DNA of 15,408 nt from Candidatus Zipacnadia bacterium (lineage in GTDB: Bacteria; Armatimonadota; Zipacnadia; Zipacnadales; UBA5352), in NCBI GenBank assembly GCA_029820915.1, contig JALGUI010000021.1:1-15408 (forward strand), written 5' to 3'. A program made the position numbers and the translations under genes. Below the pieces are notes generated by a model. The model had not been told where the DNA came from, made no database searches, and saw only the letters and a list, made by a program, of their open reading frames with translations. Below are positions 1-6,584 of this stretch, piece by piece; within the stretch, counting starts at the first letter, position 1; every line of letters begins with the position of its first letter.

Positions 1-66
1 GAGGATCACGGGCCGGGCCACTGCGAGTTCCCGGGCACCGACAGTGGCGACTGGCCGGTCGAGTAG
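1..66 (+). CDS. Prepilin-like protein, C-terminal fragment (5' end outside window)
   Basis: Frame 1 is open from the first base and stops at TAG 64-66, giving 21 codons that end DSGDWPVE. The tail reads GPGHCE...SGDWP. It matches the ends of the next two genes (DPGACE...SGDWP and GPGTCE...GGDWP), so this is almost certainly the end of a third paralogue of the same prepilin-like family. The body of the gene lies upstream and cannot be judged. The 112 bases to the next start (67-178) show no gene or clear terminator. Confidence 0.7.
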   Translation, partial: EDHGPGHCEFPGTDSGDWPVE

Positions 67-166
67 ACGCAGGAGCCGCGGCGCTCGGCGTCGAACCACC
101 AACGAGGGCCGCTTGGTGCACGCCGTGGGCCGGGCGGCCCGCGCGTGATGCATGTGGGGAGCCCGC

Positions 167-173
167 GGAGGTG
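167..173 (+). promoter_or_regulatory. Ribosome binding site fixing the start of the 179 gene
   Basis: GGAGGTG lies five bases before ATG 179. It favours that start over the in-frame ATG at 152. It also places the prepilin cleavage site only four residues from the N-terminus, as is usual for class III signal peptides. Confidence 0.7.
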
Positions 174-178
174 ACAGG

Positions 179-850
179 ATGAGACGGGGCTTCACGCTCA
201 TCGAGCTTCTCGTCGTCATCGCCATCATCTCGATTCTGGCCTCGATCCTGTTCCCGGTGTTCTCGCGGGCGCGGTCGAAGGCCCGGGGCGCCTCCTGTAC
301 GTCGAACCTGCATCAGCTTGCCATCGCCCTCAAGATGTACGCGGACGACTACGACGAGGTAATGCCGCGATGGAGTCTGATCGGCGGCAGCCCGACCGGC
401 GGCGCTCCCTCGGGGTACCCCTACACGTGGGACGAGCAGGTTCTGCCGTACTACCGCAACAAGAACATCCTGTACTGCCCTGAGAACCCGTTCGGGCGGG
501 GACTGCGCTCCTACGCGCTGCCCAGGTACGTCAGCGGCACCGGCCTCGGGCGCTTCCCTAATCCCGTGGCCACGGTGGCGCTGTTCGAGAAGGGACAGTA
601 CGCGTTCGGCGTGTGGGACGATGCGACCGGGGAGAACGTCTACCAATCACACACCTCGCGAGGGCAGCCGGGGTACTCAGAGGTACCTTTTCACAACGAG
701 GGAAAGAACTTCGCGTTTATAGACGGGCACGTGAAGTGGTATACTAAGGGTGCCGGGCCGTTCGCGGCCAGCTATCGGGTTGGCGCGGACCCCGGTGCGT
801 GTGAGGTGCCAGGTGAGCCCCCGTCCGGCGATTGGCCGCCCGCGGGCTGA
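179..850 (+). CDS. Prepilin-like protein with N-terminal methylation motif and H-X9-DG motif
   Basis: This 223-residue protein begins MRRGFTLIELL, a type IV prepilin/pseudopilin signal. Prepilin peptidase would cut after Gly4 and N-methylate Phe5, and the mature protein has the conserved Glu at +5. A hydrophobic helix (about residues 5-28) would anchor it in the membrane. A globular domain follows, with the phrase MYADDYDE and a C-terminal segment in which His is followed nine residues later by Asp-Gly (HNEGKNFAFIDG). That H-X9-DG arrangement marks a large family of pseudopilin-like proteins amplified in planctomycetes, Armatimonadota and relatives. The exact role of the family is unknown; pilus-like fibres or a secretion system are the usual suggestions. 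The protein ends in the Cys-Glu...GDWP tail shared with its two neighbours. It is 23 bases upstream of the next paralogue, so they are probably cotranscribed. The start is set by the Shine-Dalgarno at 167-173. Confidence 0.85.
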   Translation: MRRGFTLIELLVVIAIISILASILFPVFSRARSKARGASCTSNLHQLAIALKMYADDYDEVMPRWSLIGGSPTGGAPSGYPYTWDEQVLPYYRNKNILYCPENPFGRGLRSYALPRYVSGTGLGRFPNPVATVALFEKGQYAFGVWDDATGENVYQSHTSRGQPGYSEVPFHNEGKNFAFIDGHVKWYTKGAGPFAASYRVGADPGACEVPGEPPSGDWPPAG

Positions 851-873
851 TCGCCTGGAGGCGCATATCTCCG

Positions 874-1659
874 ATGCACAGGAGTGTGAGGTCATTGACG
901 AGCCATCGCCGCAGAGGCTTTACCCTGGTCGAGCTGTTGACGGTCATCGGTATCATCGCTGTGCTTGTCGCCATTCTCTTCCCGGTTCTTGGCCGCGCGC
1001 GCTCCAGTGCGCGGAAGGCCCGCTGCCTGTCCAACCTGCAGCAGCTCGGCACAGCGATCGAGACGTACGTGCAGGACAACCACGGCTTCCTGCCCCCGTG
1101 GTCGATCACCCACCCGGGGATCAACCCGTGGACGGCGCCACCCGACGCGATCAAGAACGTCGCCGATCCGTCGGTCGCCACCTGGGACACGTCCATCATG
1201 AGCTACCTGCGTAACGTAGACCTGCTCGTATGTCCGGACAACCCCAACAGCGACGCGCGGAGCGCTCGCTCCTACGCCATCACTCAGTACACGCAGAGGC
1301 CCATGGCGCTACCGAGCGGCGGCATCATCGCCATCGGCGGCTTCCGGGACGACATCCCCGCGCCGCAGCTTACGGTGCTGCTGTTCGAGAAGGGCAATAA
1401 CGAGCCCGGCGCCTGGGGCGACGCGCTGGGGCAGAACGTGTACCAGTTCGCCGACGAGACTCCGGACACAGACCAGATGTGGCACTTCAACGGCAAGAAC
1501 TTCCTCTACGTTGACTACCACGCCGAGTGGTCGGGGAAGGGCTCCGGGCCGTTCGCCAACGTGGGCGCGGGCGACACCACTGACGTATGGGACGGCCCGG
1601 GCACCTGCGAGGATTGGGGCAGGCCGACCGACGGTGGCGACTGGCCGATGCCCGACTGA
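874..1659 (+). CDS. Prepilin-like protein, paralogue of the preceding gene
   Basis: From ATG 874 this encodes 261 residues: a basic N-terminus, then RRRGFTLVELL with cleavage expected after Gly15 and Glu at +5, then a hydrophobic helix ending in [15 protein letters not shown]. The body parallels the upstream gene closely: SNLQQLGTAIETY, RSYAITQY, LLFEKGN, GQNVYQF. The C-terminal signature is altered: the His nine residues before the Asp is kept (HFNGKNFLYVD), but the Gly after Asp is Tyr, giving H-X9-DY. The tail again ends Cys-Glu...GGDWP. The start is uncertain. ATG 874 has only a distant GGAG (857-860), while in-frame GTG 886 and TTG 895 lie downstream of purine-rich sequence at 881-891; all keep the prepilin motif. 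A strong terminator follows 24 bases after the stop, closing the cluster. Function inferred as for its neighbour: a membrane-anchored pseudopilin of unknown system. Confidence 0.82.
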   Translation: MHRSVRSLTSHRRRGFTLVELLTVIGIIAVLVAILFPVLGRARSSARKARCLSNLQQLGTAIETYVQDNHGFLPPWSITHPGINPWTAPPDAIKNVADPSVATWDTSIMSYLRNVDLLVCPDNPNSDARSARSYAITQYTQRPMALPSGGIIAIGGFRDDIPAPQLTVLLFEKGNNEPGAWGDALGQNVYQFADETPDTDQMWHFNGKNFLYVDYHAEWSGKGSGPFANVGAGDTTDVWDGPGTCEDWGRPTDGGDWPMPD

Positions 1660-1683
1660 CCGACGCAGCCGACATCACCTGAC

Positions 1684-1726
1684 ACGGCCGCCGCCGGCCC
1701 TACGCCGGCGGCGGCCGTCCTTGTTT
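1684..1726 (+). terminator. Rho-independent terminator after the prepilin-like cluster
   Basis: A perfect 15-bp GC-rich stem (1684-1698 with 1704-1718) encloses a five-base CCTAC loop. It is followed by CCTTGTTT (1719-1726). The T tract is short and interrupted, but stem length and position 24 bases after the last prepilin-like stop fit an intrinsic terminator. Confidence 0.75.
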
Positions 1727-1752
1727 GGCGGAACGCCGGGACTGGGGCGAGC
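1721..1752 (+). repeat. Imperfect direct repeat, left copy (partner 1992-2023)
   Basis: By hand alignment, these 32 bases match 1992-2023 at 26 positions, sharing the run TGGCGGAACGC. The two copies bracket the 68-bp exact repeats, so the whole 1721-2023 block looks like one repeat cluster or a cassette with related ends. The first bases overlap the terminator tail. Confidence 0.5.
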
Positions 1753-1768
1753 CCGGCGGGCGGATGGC

Positions 1769-1836
1769 GACGACGAACGGCCGGGCGGGAACGTAGTCCC
1801 GCCCCTCCGAACGACCACGGCAACGGCAGACGACCG
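1769..1836 (+). repeat. Exact 68-bp direct repeat, copy 1
   Basis: Identical over 68 bases to 1882-1949; the copies start 113 bases apart with 45 bases between. Each contains an 8-bp inverted repeat, GGGCGGGA...TCCCGCCC with a six-base ACGTAG centre (1783-1804 here), able to form a hairpin on either strand. No convincing gene covers it; open frames through it are a by-product of base composition. It resembles an intergenic palindromic repeat family more than a mobile element: no transposase is present. Confidence 0.85.
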
Positions 1837-1847
1837 CAAGCACCGTG

Positions 1848-1869
1848 GTGCGGACGACCTCGTCCGCAC
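1848..1869. repeat. Palindromic unit between the 68-bp repeats
   Basis: GTGCGGACG (1848-1856) and CGTCCGCAC (1861-1869) are perfect inverted complements around a four-base ACCT centre. This 22-base unit has the same size and layout as the palindrome inside each 68-bp repeat, but a different sequence. Confidence 0.7.
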
Positions 1870-1881
1870 GTCGTTCGCGAT

Positions 1882-1949
1882 GACGACGAACGGCCGGGCG
1901 GGAACGTAGTCCCGCCCCTCCGAACGACCACGGCAACGGCAGACGACCG
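1882..1949 (+). repeat. Exact 68-bp direct repeat, copy 2
   Basis: Second copy of the repeat at 1769-1836, identical base for base, with the internal palindrome at 1896-1917. The flanks diverge immediately: CAAGCACC follows copy 1 and ACGCATGT follows copy 2. This puts a sharp edge on the unit. Confidence 0.85.
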
Positions 1950-1950
1950 A

Positions 1951-1966
1951 CGCATGTGAACATGCG
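1951..1966. repeat. Short palindromic unit following copy 2
   Basis: CGCATG (1951-1956) and CATGCG (1961-1966) form a perfect 6-bp inverted repeat around TGAA. It is the third distinct palindrome in the cluster, placed directly after the second 68-bp repeat. Confidence 0.5.
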
Positions 1967-1991
1967 CCGGTCCGGACGGCGACGACCGCGC

Positions 1992-2023
1992 CTGTCTGGC
2001 GGAACGCGGGGGCCCGGGCGAGC
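1992..2023 (+). repeat. Imperfect direct repeat, right copy (partner 1721-1752)
   Basis: Right-hand member of the 32-base imperfect repeat (26 of 32 matches by hand). A shorter echo, GGCGGAACGC followed by a G-rich run, occurs just after the darG stop at about 7717-7730, so the motif may be dispersed in this genome. From here to 2061 I see nothing else. Confidence 0.5.
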
Positions 2024-2061
2024 GTCAGTCACGGTGTGGCCCTGGGCCGCCGCCGGCGTTC

Positions 2062-2090
2062 TTCCCGGCGCGGCCCCGTTGTGCTATACT
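2062..2090 (+). promoter_or_regulatory. Probable sigma-A-type extended -10 promoter for rodA
   Basis: TATACT at 2085-2090 matches the -10 consensus at five of six positions. It is preceded by TGC (2082-2084), an extended -10 element. A weak -35 candidate, TTCCCG (2062-2067), lies 17 bases upstream, as expected when an extended -10 compensates. Transcription would start near 2097, leaving a leader of about 37 bases before the rodA ATG. Confidence 0.55.
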
Positions 2091-2133
2091 CGCGGTGTGC
2101 ACAGCCTACGGCTGCAATGAGGAACACGACGTA

Positions 2134-3225
2134 ATGAGAGCGCTCCGGCGCGCCGACTTCCAGATGCTGACCGTCGTGCTGCTGCTGTGCATCATCGGCG
2201 CCATCGCCATCTACAGTTGCACGCGCGCGGGCCGGTTGCCGACCGCCAAGGTCACGATGCAGATTGCCTACGTGGTCATCGGCCTGGCGATCCTGTTCGG
2301 GACCATGATGGTGGACGCCGGCAAGCTGCGCAGGCTCGCCTGGCCGATCTACCTGACGGTCATGGGGCTGCTGGTCATCGTGCTGATGGTGGGCCAGATC
2401 CGCGAGACGAACCGGTGGATCCCGCTGGGCCCCGTGCATCTGCAGCCCTCCGAGCTGGCCAAGCTGGCGGTCATCCTGATGCTCGGAGCGTTCGTGGCGC
2501 GTGAGGGCGACGAGAAGGGCGACTTCCTGTTCCTCGTCAAGGCGCTGGCCTACGTCGGTGGGCCCGCCGTCCTGATCCTCCTGCAGCCCGACCTGGGCAC
2601 GCCCATTGTGCTGTTCTTCATCTGGCTGGTCATGATGTTCGTCTTCGGCGCCAACCCGGGTCACCTGACGGCCTTCACGCTGGCCGGAGTGATGCTCTTC
2701 GCCGGCGCCTGGGGCTTCGGCATCATACGCCCGCATCAGCAGGCGCGACTGAGCGCCTTCCTGTACCCCGAGCGCGACCCGCAAGGCGCCGCCTACCACC
2801 TTCGCCAGTCGCTGATCGCCGTGGGATCGGGGCACCTGTGGGGGCAGGGGCTGTTCCACGGTCGGCAGAGCCAGGGCGAGTTCATCCCGGACCAGGAGAC
2901 CGACTTCGTCTTCACGGTCGTCGCCGAGGAGTTGGGCTTCGTGGGCGCGGCGTCGGTGGTGGTCCTGTACGGGCTGCTGCTCTATCGCGGGCTGGCGGTG
3001 TCCGCGGCGGCCTCGAGCCCGTTCGACCGCGTGGTGGCCGCCGGCATCACGGCGATGCTGCTGATTCAGATCTACGCCAACATCGGCATGACCATCGGCC
3101 TCGTGCCCGTCAAGGGCATGGCGCTGCCCTTCCTCAGCTATGGGGGCAGCAGCCTGATCACGAACATGCTGGCCGTGGGCATCCTGCAGACCATCCACAT
3201 GCGGCGCGAGCAGATCGTGTTCTAG
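2134..3225 (+). CDS. rodA: RodA-type peptidoglycan glycosyltransferase (SEDS family)
   Basis: This 363-residue polytopic membrane protein has the full SEDS signature. It polymerises lipid II into glycan strands in the elongation machinery, normally with a class B PBP, MreC and MreD. Visible landmarks: RWIPLGP...QPSELAK from Arg94, LLQPDLGT around residues 149-156, DQETDFVFTVVAEELG around 253-268, and GMALPFLSYGGSS around 328-340. Asp257 in TDF matches the position essential for RodA polymerase activity. Length and the single-domain layout favour RodA over FtsW. ATG 2134 is chosen because TGAGGAA (2118-2124) precedes it by nine bases; an upstream in-frame start at 2095 would fall on the predicted transcription start. 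No mreBCD or PBP2 gene is next to it. The next gene starts about 33 bases on and is probably cotranscribed. Confidence 0.93.
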   Translation: MRALRRADFQMLTVVLLLCIIGAIAIYSCTRAGRLPTAKVTMQIAYVVIGLAILFGTMMVDAGKLRRLAWPIYLTVMGLLVIVLMVGQIRETNRWIPLGPVHLQPSELAKLAVILMLGAFVAREGDEKGDFLFLVKALAYVGGPAVLILLQPDLGTPIVLFFIWLVMMFVFGANPGHLTAFTLAGVMLFAGAWGFGIIRPHQQARLSAFLYPERDPQGAAYHLRQSLIAVGSGHLWGQGLFHGRQSQGEFIPDQETDFVFTVVAEELGFVGAASVVVLYGLLLYRGLAVSAAASSPFDRVVAAGITAMLLIQIYANIGMTIGLVPVKGMALPFLSYGGSSLITNMLAVGILQTIHMRREQIVF

Positions 3226-3258
3226 CGCCCGATCATGGCAGTGGGAATACGGAGCGAG

Positions 3259-4245
3259 ATGGCAAACTCGGACGCGTCGCAATGGCAGGTCAGGGGTTGG
3301 CAGGGCGTCGTGGTGACGGTGCCCGGCGAGTGGGACATCGCCGCCATCAGCGGCGACCGCGAGCAGGGCTACATGCGCATCGACGACGCGGACAGCATGC
3401 CGCGCGTCGAGATCAAGTGGCAGAAGTCCACGGGCTTTGTGGACATCAAGGGCGTGGTCGATAAGTACCTGAGCGACCTGGGCCGCAAGCGCAAGCGCGA
3501 CGAGCCCGAGATCGAGGTGGACCGCGACTGCCCCGTGGTCAGCAAGCGGCGCATGCGGCACAAGCGCGACCTCAACTGCTTCGCCTGGCGCGGGCAGGTG
3601 CACGGCTTCGGCGCCGGCTGGTACTGTGAGGAGTGCCGGCGCGTGATGGTCGTCCAGGTGCTGACGGAGCCGGATGAGGACGGCCTGGAACTGGCCGGGC
3701 GCATCATCGGCGACCTGCAGGACCACCCGAGCGACGACTGGCTGACGTGGTCCACGTACGGCCTGCATATGCAGGCCCCCGAGCGCTTCGAGCTTGCCGA
3801 CCAGAAGTTGATGGCGGGCCTCATCGAGTTGCGCTTCGCGGACAGTGGCGAGGAGATCGTGGGGGTGCGCTGGGGCATGGCGAACGTCGCGCTCAAGGAC
3901 GCGTCGCTGCGCCGGTGGGCTGAGCAGGCGATCCCGCAGTACCACAAGGGCGTCAGACTCTCCTGGGAGGACGCCGAGTTCCGCGGCTACCCGGCGGTCG
4001 AGGTCAGCGGTCATTTCTCGAACCCCCTGCGGCACCTGCAGTCCTTCGCCATGCATGTGGCGGGCAAGCCCTACCCGGAGGTGGTCAAGGGCTGGGTGTG
4101 GCTGTGCGAGGACGAGAACCGGATCTACTACGCCGGCGTGCTGGTTGACGAGGATCACCTCGAGCTGGCGGAGCAGGTCGCCATGCGCATCGCCTGTCCG
4201 GACGCTCAGCCCGGCGGCGCGGACGAGGAGGAGCCGATCCGATGA
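3259..4245 (+). CDS. Unrecognised protein with two tandem copies of one domain
   Basis: I do not recognise this 328-residue soluble protein; it has no signal peptide or membrane helix. Its two halves are alignable by eye with an offset of roughly 150-158 residues. GVVVTVPGEW (16-25) parallels GLHMQAPERF (168-177). VEIKW (50-54) parallels VGVRW (201-205). LNCFAW parallels LQSFAM. GWYCEECRR...EDGLELAGRI (from 120) parallels GWVWLCEDEN...EDHLELAEQV (from 278). The first half has a CxxC (WYCEEC) that the second half lacks in that form. The start is ATG 3259 because GGAG (3251-3254) precedes it; ATG 3235 is an in-frame alternative without a visible ribosome site. Its TGA overlaps the next ATG (ATGA, 4242-4245), implying translational coupling. 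Position between rodA and an exported TPR/protease-like gene hints at an envelope role, but that is context only. Confidence 0.8.
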   Translation: MANSDASQWQVRGWQGVVVTVPGEWDIAAISGDREQGYMRIDDADSMPRVEIKWQKSTGFVDIKGVVDKYLSDLGRKRKRDEPEIEVDRDCPVVSKRRMRHKRDLNCFAWRGQVHGFGAGWYCEECRRVMVVQVLTEPDEDGLELAGRIIGDLQDHPSDDWLTWSTYGLHMQAPERFELADQKLMAGLIELRFADSGEEIVGVRWGMANVALKDASLRRWAEQAIPQYHKGVRLSWEDAEFRGYPAVEVSGHFSNPLRHLQSFAMHVAGKPYPEVVKGWVWLCEDENRIYYAGVLVDEDHLELAEQVAMRIACPDAQPGGADEEEPIR

Positions 4246-5939
4246 CGCGACCGATCGTCGCGGCTTTCGTGCTGGTGGTCGCCACGGCAGCGGCCGGCTG
4301 GTGCCAGGACGCGGACGCGCGCGCACAGGCCATCGAGCTGGTGCGCGAGAGCCAGGAGCTCGCCAACGCGGGCGACCACGCCGCGGCTACGCAGAAGCTG
4401 CTGCAGGCGCTGGAGATCGACCCCGACTACCCCAGCACTCACGCGCATCTGGGCTACCTGTACGAGCTGGAGGGGGAGGCCGTCAAGGCGCTCGCCAGCT
4501 ATGGGCGGCTGCTGGAGCTGCGCCCGGATGACGAGTACGGTCGCTCGCGCATCGCGCACCTGTTCTTCGGCGGCGGCTTCCCGCGCAGACTCAAGCTGTC
4601 GCTACTGCAGTTCAGCCCCATCTCCTTCGTTACCGATGAGTGCCGCGTGCGGCTCACCGAGGGGATCGACGACCTCCATCGGCGCGTCGCCTACACCAGG
4701 GGCGTCATCTACCCGGAGGGCATGGCGGACCGGGAGGGCCCCGTCGAGGTCGAGATCCCGTCCGCGGGCGGTCAGGGCGTGGTCGGCACCGCGCACTTCA
4801 ATCGCGTCTGCTACGGCTTCACCGCGGTGCCCGAGAGTGAGGAGCTGCGCATGACGGCGATGGTGCACTACCCGTCGCCGCTGCTGAGCGTCCACGAGGC
4901 CGACTACTCCGGGCTGGCCGAGCGCGTTGCGCACATTCTCCTGCGCGTGCACTGCTATTCCCGCGCCTGCTTCGCGCTCCCGCAGGCCGTCGAGGAGCGG
5001 ATCGTGCGCGTGTGGATGTGTGAGAGCGGGCCGACCGGCGCCGAGCAGTACGAGGACGATGTCTTCCTCTACGACGTCTCGCGCGACCGCCGGCCGGTGG
5101 AGTGGCTGCGTGAGGTCGCCCACGAGTGGGGCCACTACGCCCTGCCGCGCATGGGGCGCTTCACGGAGCCCGAGCCGTACGCCAGCGGCGTGCTGGGCGA
5201 GGTGCTGTTCCTGCAGCTTCTGGCCGAGGAGGCCGGGCTGGTGGTCGGGGAGCCGTGGCCGTCGGAGCGGGCGCAGGCGGCCATCGGCGGGCTGTGGGGC
5301 AACGGCCGCGTGGAGCTCGCGACCTATCTCGACGACATGCGCCACAGGACGCTCGACCTGTGGCTCGAGCAGGGCCCGAACTCCGAGCTGGCCGCCGGCC
5401 TGGGCGAGGCGTCGTTCCACTACCTGGTCGGGGCGATGGTATGGGTGGAGGCGGCCCACGGGCACGACATGCTGCGCGCCACGCTGCTCAAGGCCCCCGG
5501 CGAGTCGCCCGCCGACTTCTACTACGGCTACCGCCAGGCGATTCGCGAGGCGGCGGGCAGGGGCGAGATCACGCTGCTGGCGGGCGGGCTGGACCCCACG
5601 CGCAGCGAGCTGTCCGAGCCGCCGGTCGAGGGCGCGCTACGCCGCGAGGACGTGCGCCTGGCCCCCGGCGACCACGCGCAGTTCCCCGTCTACCTGCTCG
5701 ACGGACCGGCGGCGGTGCGCATCACGCCGGGCCTGCGGCAGACGAAGCTCGGCCTCTACGTGGACGGCGTCGGGCCGCTGCCCATCGAGGGCGGCGACCC
5801 GGTGAGCCTCGGGCAGCGCGAGCAGGGCTGGCACACGCTGATGCTGCAGGTCCCTGAGGACGGCGACGCCGCAGCCCTGCGCTCGCTCGTGATCACGACC
5901 GGCGAGCCGGACGTGCCCGCGCCGGGGCTGGAGGAGTAG
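4242..5939 (+). CDS. Exported TPR protein with HEWGH putative zinc-metallopeptidase motif
   Basis: This 565-residue protein starts with a signal peptide (hydrophobic IVAAFVLVVATAAAG, about residues 5-19, cleavage probably near the low-20s). About two TPR-like repeats follow (residues 27-98, including HAAATQKLLQALEIDPDYPSTHAHLGYLYELEGEAVKAL). The middle region carries HEWGH at residues 294-298, an HExxH zinc-binding motif. Glu320 in LGEVLFLQ is a possible third ligand, 22 residues on, which would suit a gluzincin-like fold. The C-terminal ~100 residues resemble a beta-rich accessory domain. I cannot assign a peptidase family; loss of activity or another metal role is possible. It overlaps the upstream gene by four bases (ATGA), with AGGAGG at 4226-4231, and is the probable end of the rodA operon. 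No terminator is seen before the darT site, 27 bases on. Confidence 0.78.
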   Translation: MTRPIVAAFVLVVATAAAGWCQDADARAQAIELVRESQELANAGDHAAATQKLLQALEIDPDYPSTHAHLGYLYELEGEAVKALASYGRLLELRPDDEYGRSRIAHLFFGGGFPRRLKLSLLQFSPISFVTDECRVRLTEGIDDLHRRVAYTRGVIYPEGMADREGPVEVEIPSAGGQGVVGTAHFNRVCYGFTAVPESEELRMTAMVHYPSPLLSVHEADYSGLAERVAHILLRVHCYSRACFALPQAVEERIVRVWMCESGPTGAEQYEDDVFLYDVSRDRRPVEWLREVAHEWGHYALPRMGRFTEPEPYASGVLGEVLFLQLLAEEAGLVVGEPWPSERAQAAIGGLWGNGRVELATYLDDMRHRTLDLWLEQGPNSELAAGLGEASFHYLVGAMVWVEAAHGHDMLRATLLKAPGESPADFYYGYRQAIREAAGRGEITLLAGGLDPTRSELSEPPVEGALRREDVRLAPGDHAQFPVYLLDGPAAVRITPGLRQTKLGLYVDGVGPLPIEGGDPVSLGQREQGWHTLMLQVPEDGDAAALRSLVITTGEPDVPAPGLEE

Positions 5940-5955
5940 GGCCTGTGTTGCTGGC

Positions 5956-5962
5956 GGGAGGT
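5956..5962 (+). promoter_or_regulatory. Ribosome binding site fixing the TTG start of darT
   Basis: GGGAGGT ends four bases before TTG 5967. No in-frame ATG exists upstream after the previous gene's stop, and DarT homology begins within the first residues (ALSYIAPEENISSI), so TTG is the likely initiator. A weak start codon is common for toxins. Confidence 0.6.
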
Positions 5963-5966
5963 CCCG

Positions 5967-6584
5967 TTGGAGCTTGACAGGGTCAGAGCCCTCAGCTATA
6001 TTGCACCCGAGGAGAACATTAGTTCGATATGCTCCCTGGGCATCCTATCGCACTTGCGGGCCAGGAACGTCAGCCATGTGTCCGTTGCCTCGGAGAGTGT
6101 GCAGAGCATTCGTGCCCGCGTACGGGTGCCCTGTTCGGACGGCTCCCGCAGAGCACTTCACTCGTATGTGAATCTGTACTTCTGTCCCCGCAACCCCATG
6201 ATGTACCGTGTGCTTGATGAAGGAGCGAGGGTCTGTGTGGTCGAAACAGCGCCTGAAGTCATGGGAGTCGCGGGCACGATCATTGCCGACCGCAATGCTG
6301 CACAGGCACTGGTGCGTTTCGCTCCCTTCCCTGAAGGTCTCGCTGGCCTCGACGCGGACCTTGTCTACGCTCGGTACTGGACGCACGACGATCCGATCGA
6401 GTATGCGAAACGAAAGGCGATCAAGTGCGCCGAGGTCCTGGTGCCCGACCTCGTCCCTCCTCAGTACATTTCGCGCATCCTGGTGCTAACGGAGGAAGCT
6501 CGATCGCGGATCATCGTGCAGCTAGGCGATACTACTGCGCATCTAGAAGTGGAGGTCAACGGTGATGTCTTCTTCCACTCCTGA
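5967..6584 (+). CDS. darT: DarT-type ssDNA thymidine ADP-ribosyltransferase toxin
   Basis: This 205-residue protein has the length and motif order of DarT (DUF4433), which uses NAD+ to attach ADP-ribose to thymidine in single-stranded DNA and blocks replication; known members act in phage defence. Matching segments: HSYVNLYFCPRNPMMY (compare HDYVPFYFCPRSPMLY as I recall it from characterised DarT), TIIADRNA, LDADLVYARYW and KCAEVLVPDLVPPQYI, whose Glu is the expected catalytic Glu. The N-terminal segment reads SYIAPEENISSI, where well-studied DarTs have YHITH or WHFTH. This may mark a subfamily or weakened NAD+ binding. It starts at TTG with a good Shine-Dalgarno and overlaps darG by 20 bases, the usual coupled toxin-antitoxin arrangement. 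Base and codon use looks less GC-biased than neighbours, consistent with acquisition. No promoter of its own is obvious. Confidence 0.88.
   Translation: MELDRVRALSYIAPEENISSICSLGILSHLRARNVSHVSVASESVQSIRARVRVPCSDGSRRALHSYVNLYFCPRNPMMYRVLDEGARVCVVETAPEVMGVAGTIIADRNAAQALVRFAPFPEGLAGLDADLVYARYWTHDDPIEYAKRKAIKCAEVLVPDLVPPQYISRILVLTEEARSRIIVQLGDTTAHLEVEVNGDVFFHS

Noticed and set aside
1769..1949. CRISPR array
   Set aside because: Only two copies, 68 bases long with one 45-base interval, and no cas genes in the window; this does not fit CRISPR.
1511..2032. Several open frames in both directions through the prepilin-gene end and the repeat cluster
   Set aside because: They read through exact repeats and hairpins, lack ribosome sites and give Arg/Pro-rich translations.
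2029..4326. 765-codon open frame on the minus strand across rodA and the duplicated-domain gene
   Set aside because: It is antisense to two well-supported genes in a GC-rich region where the opposite strand is often stop-free. Its translation is low-complexity (H, R, D, V rich) with no domain.
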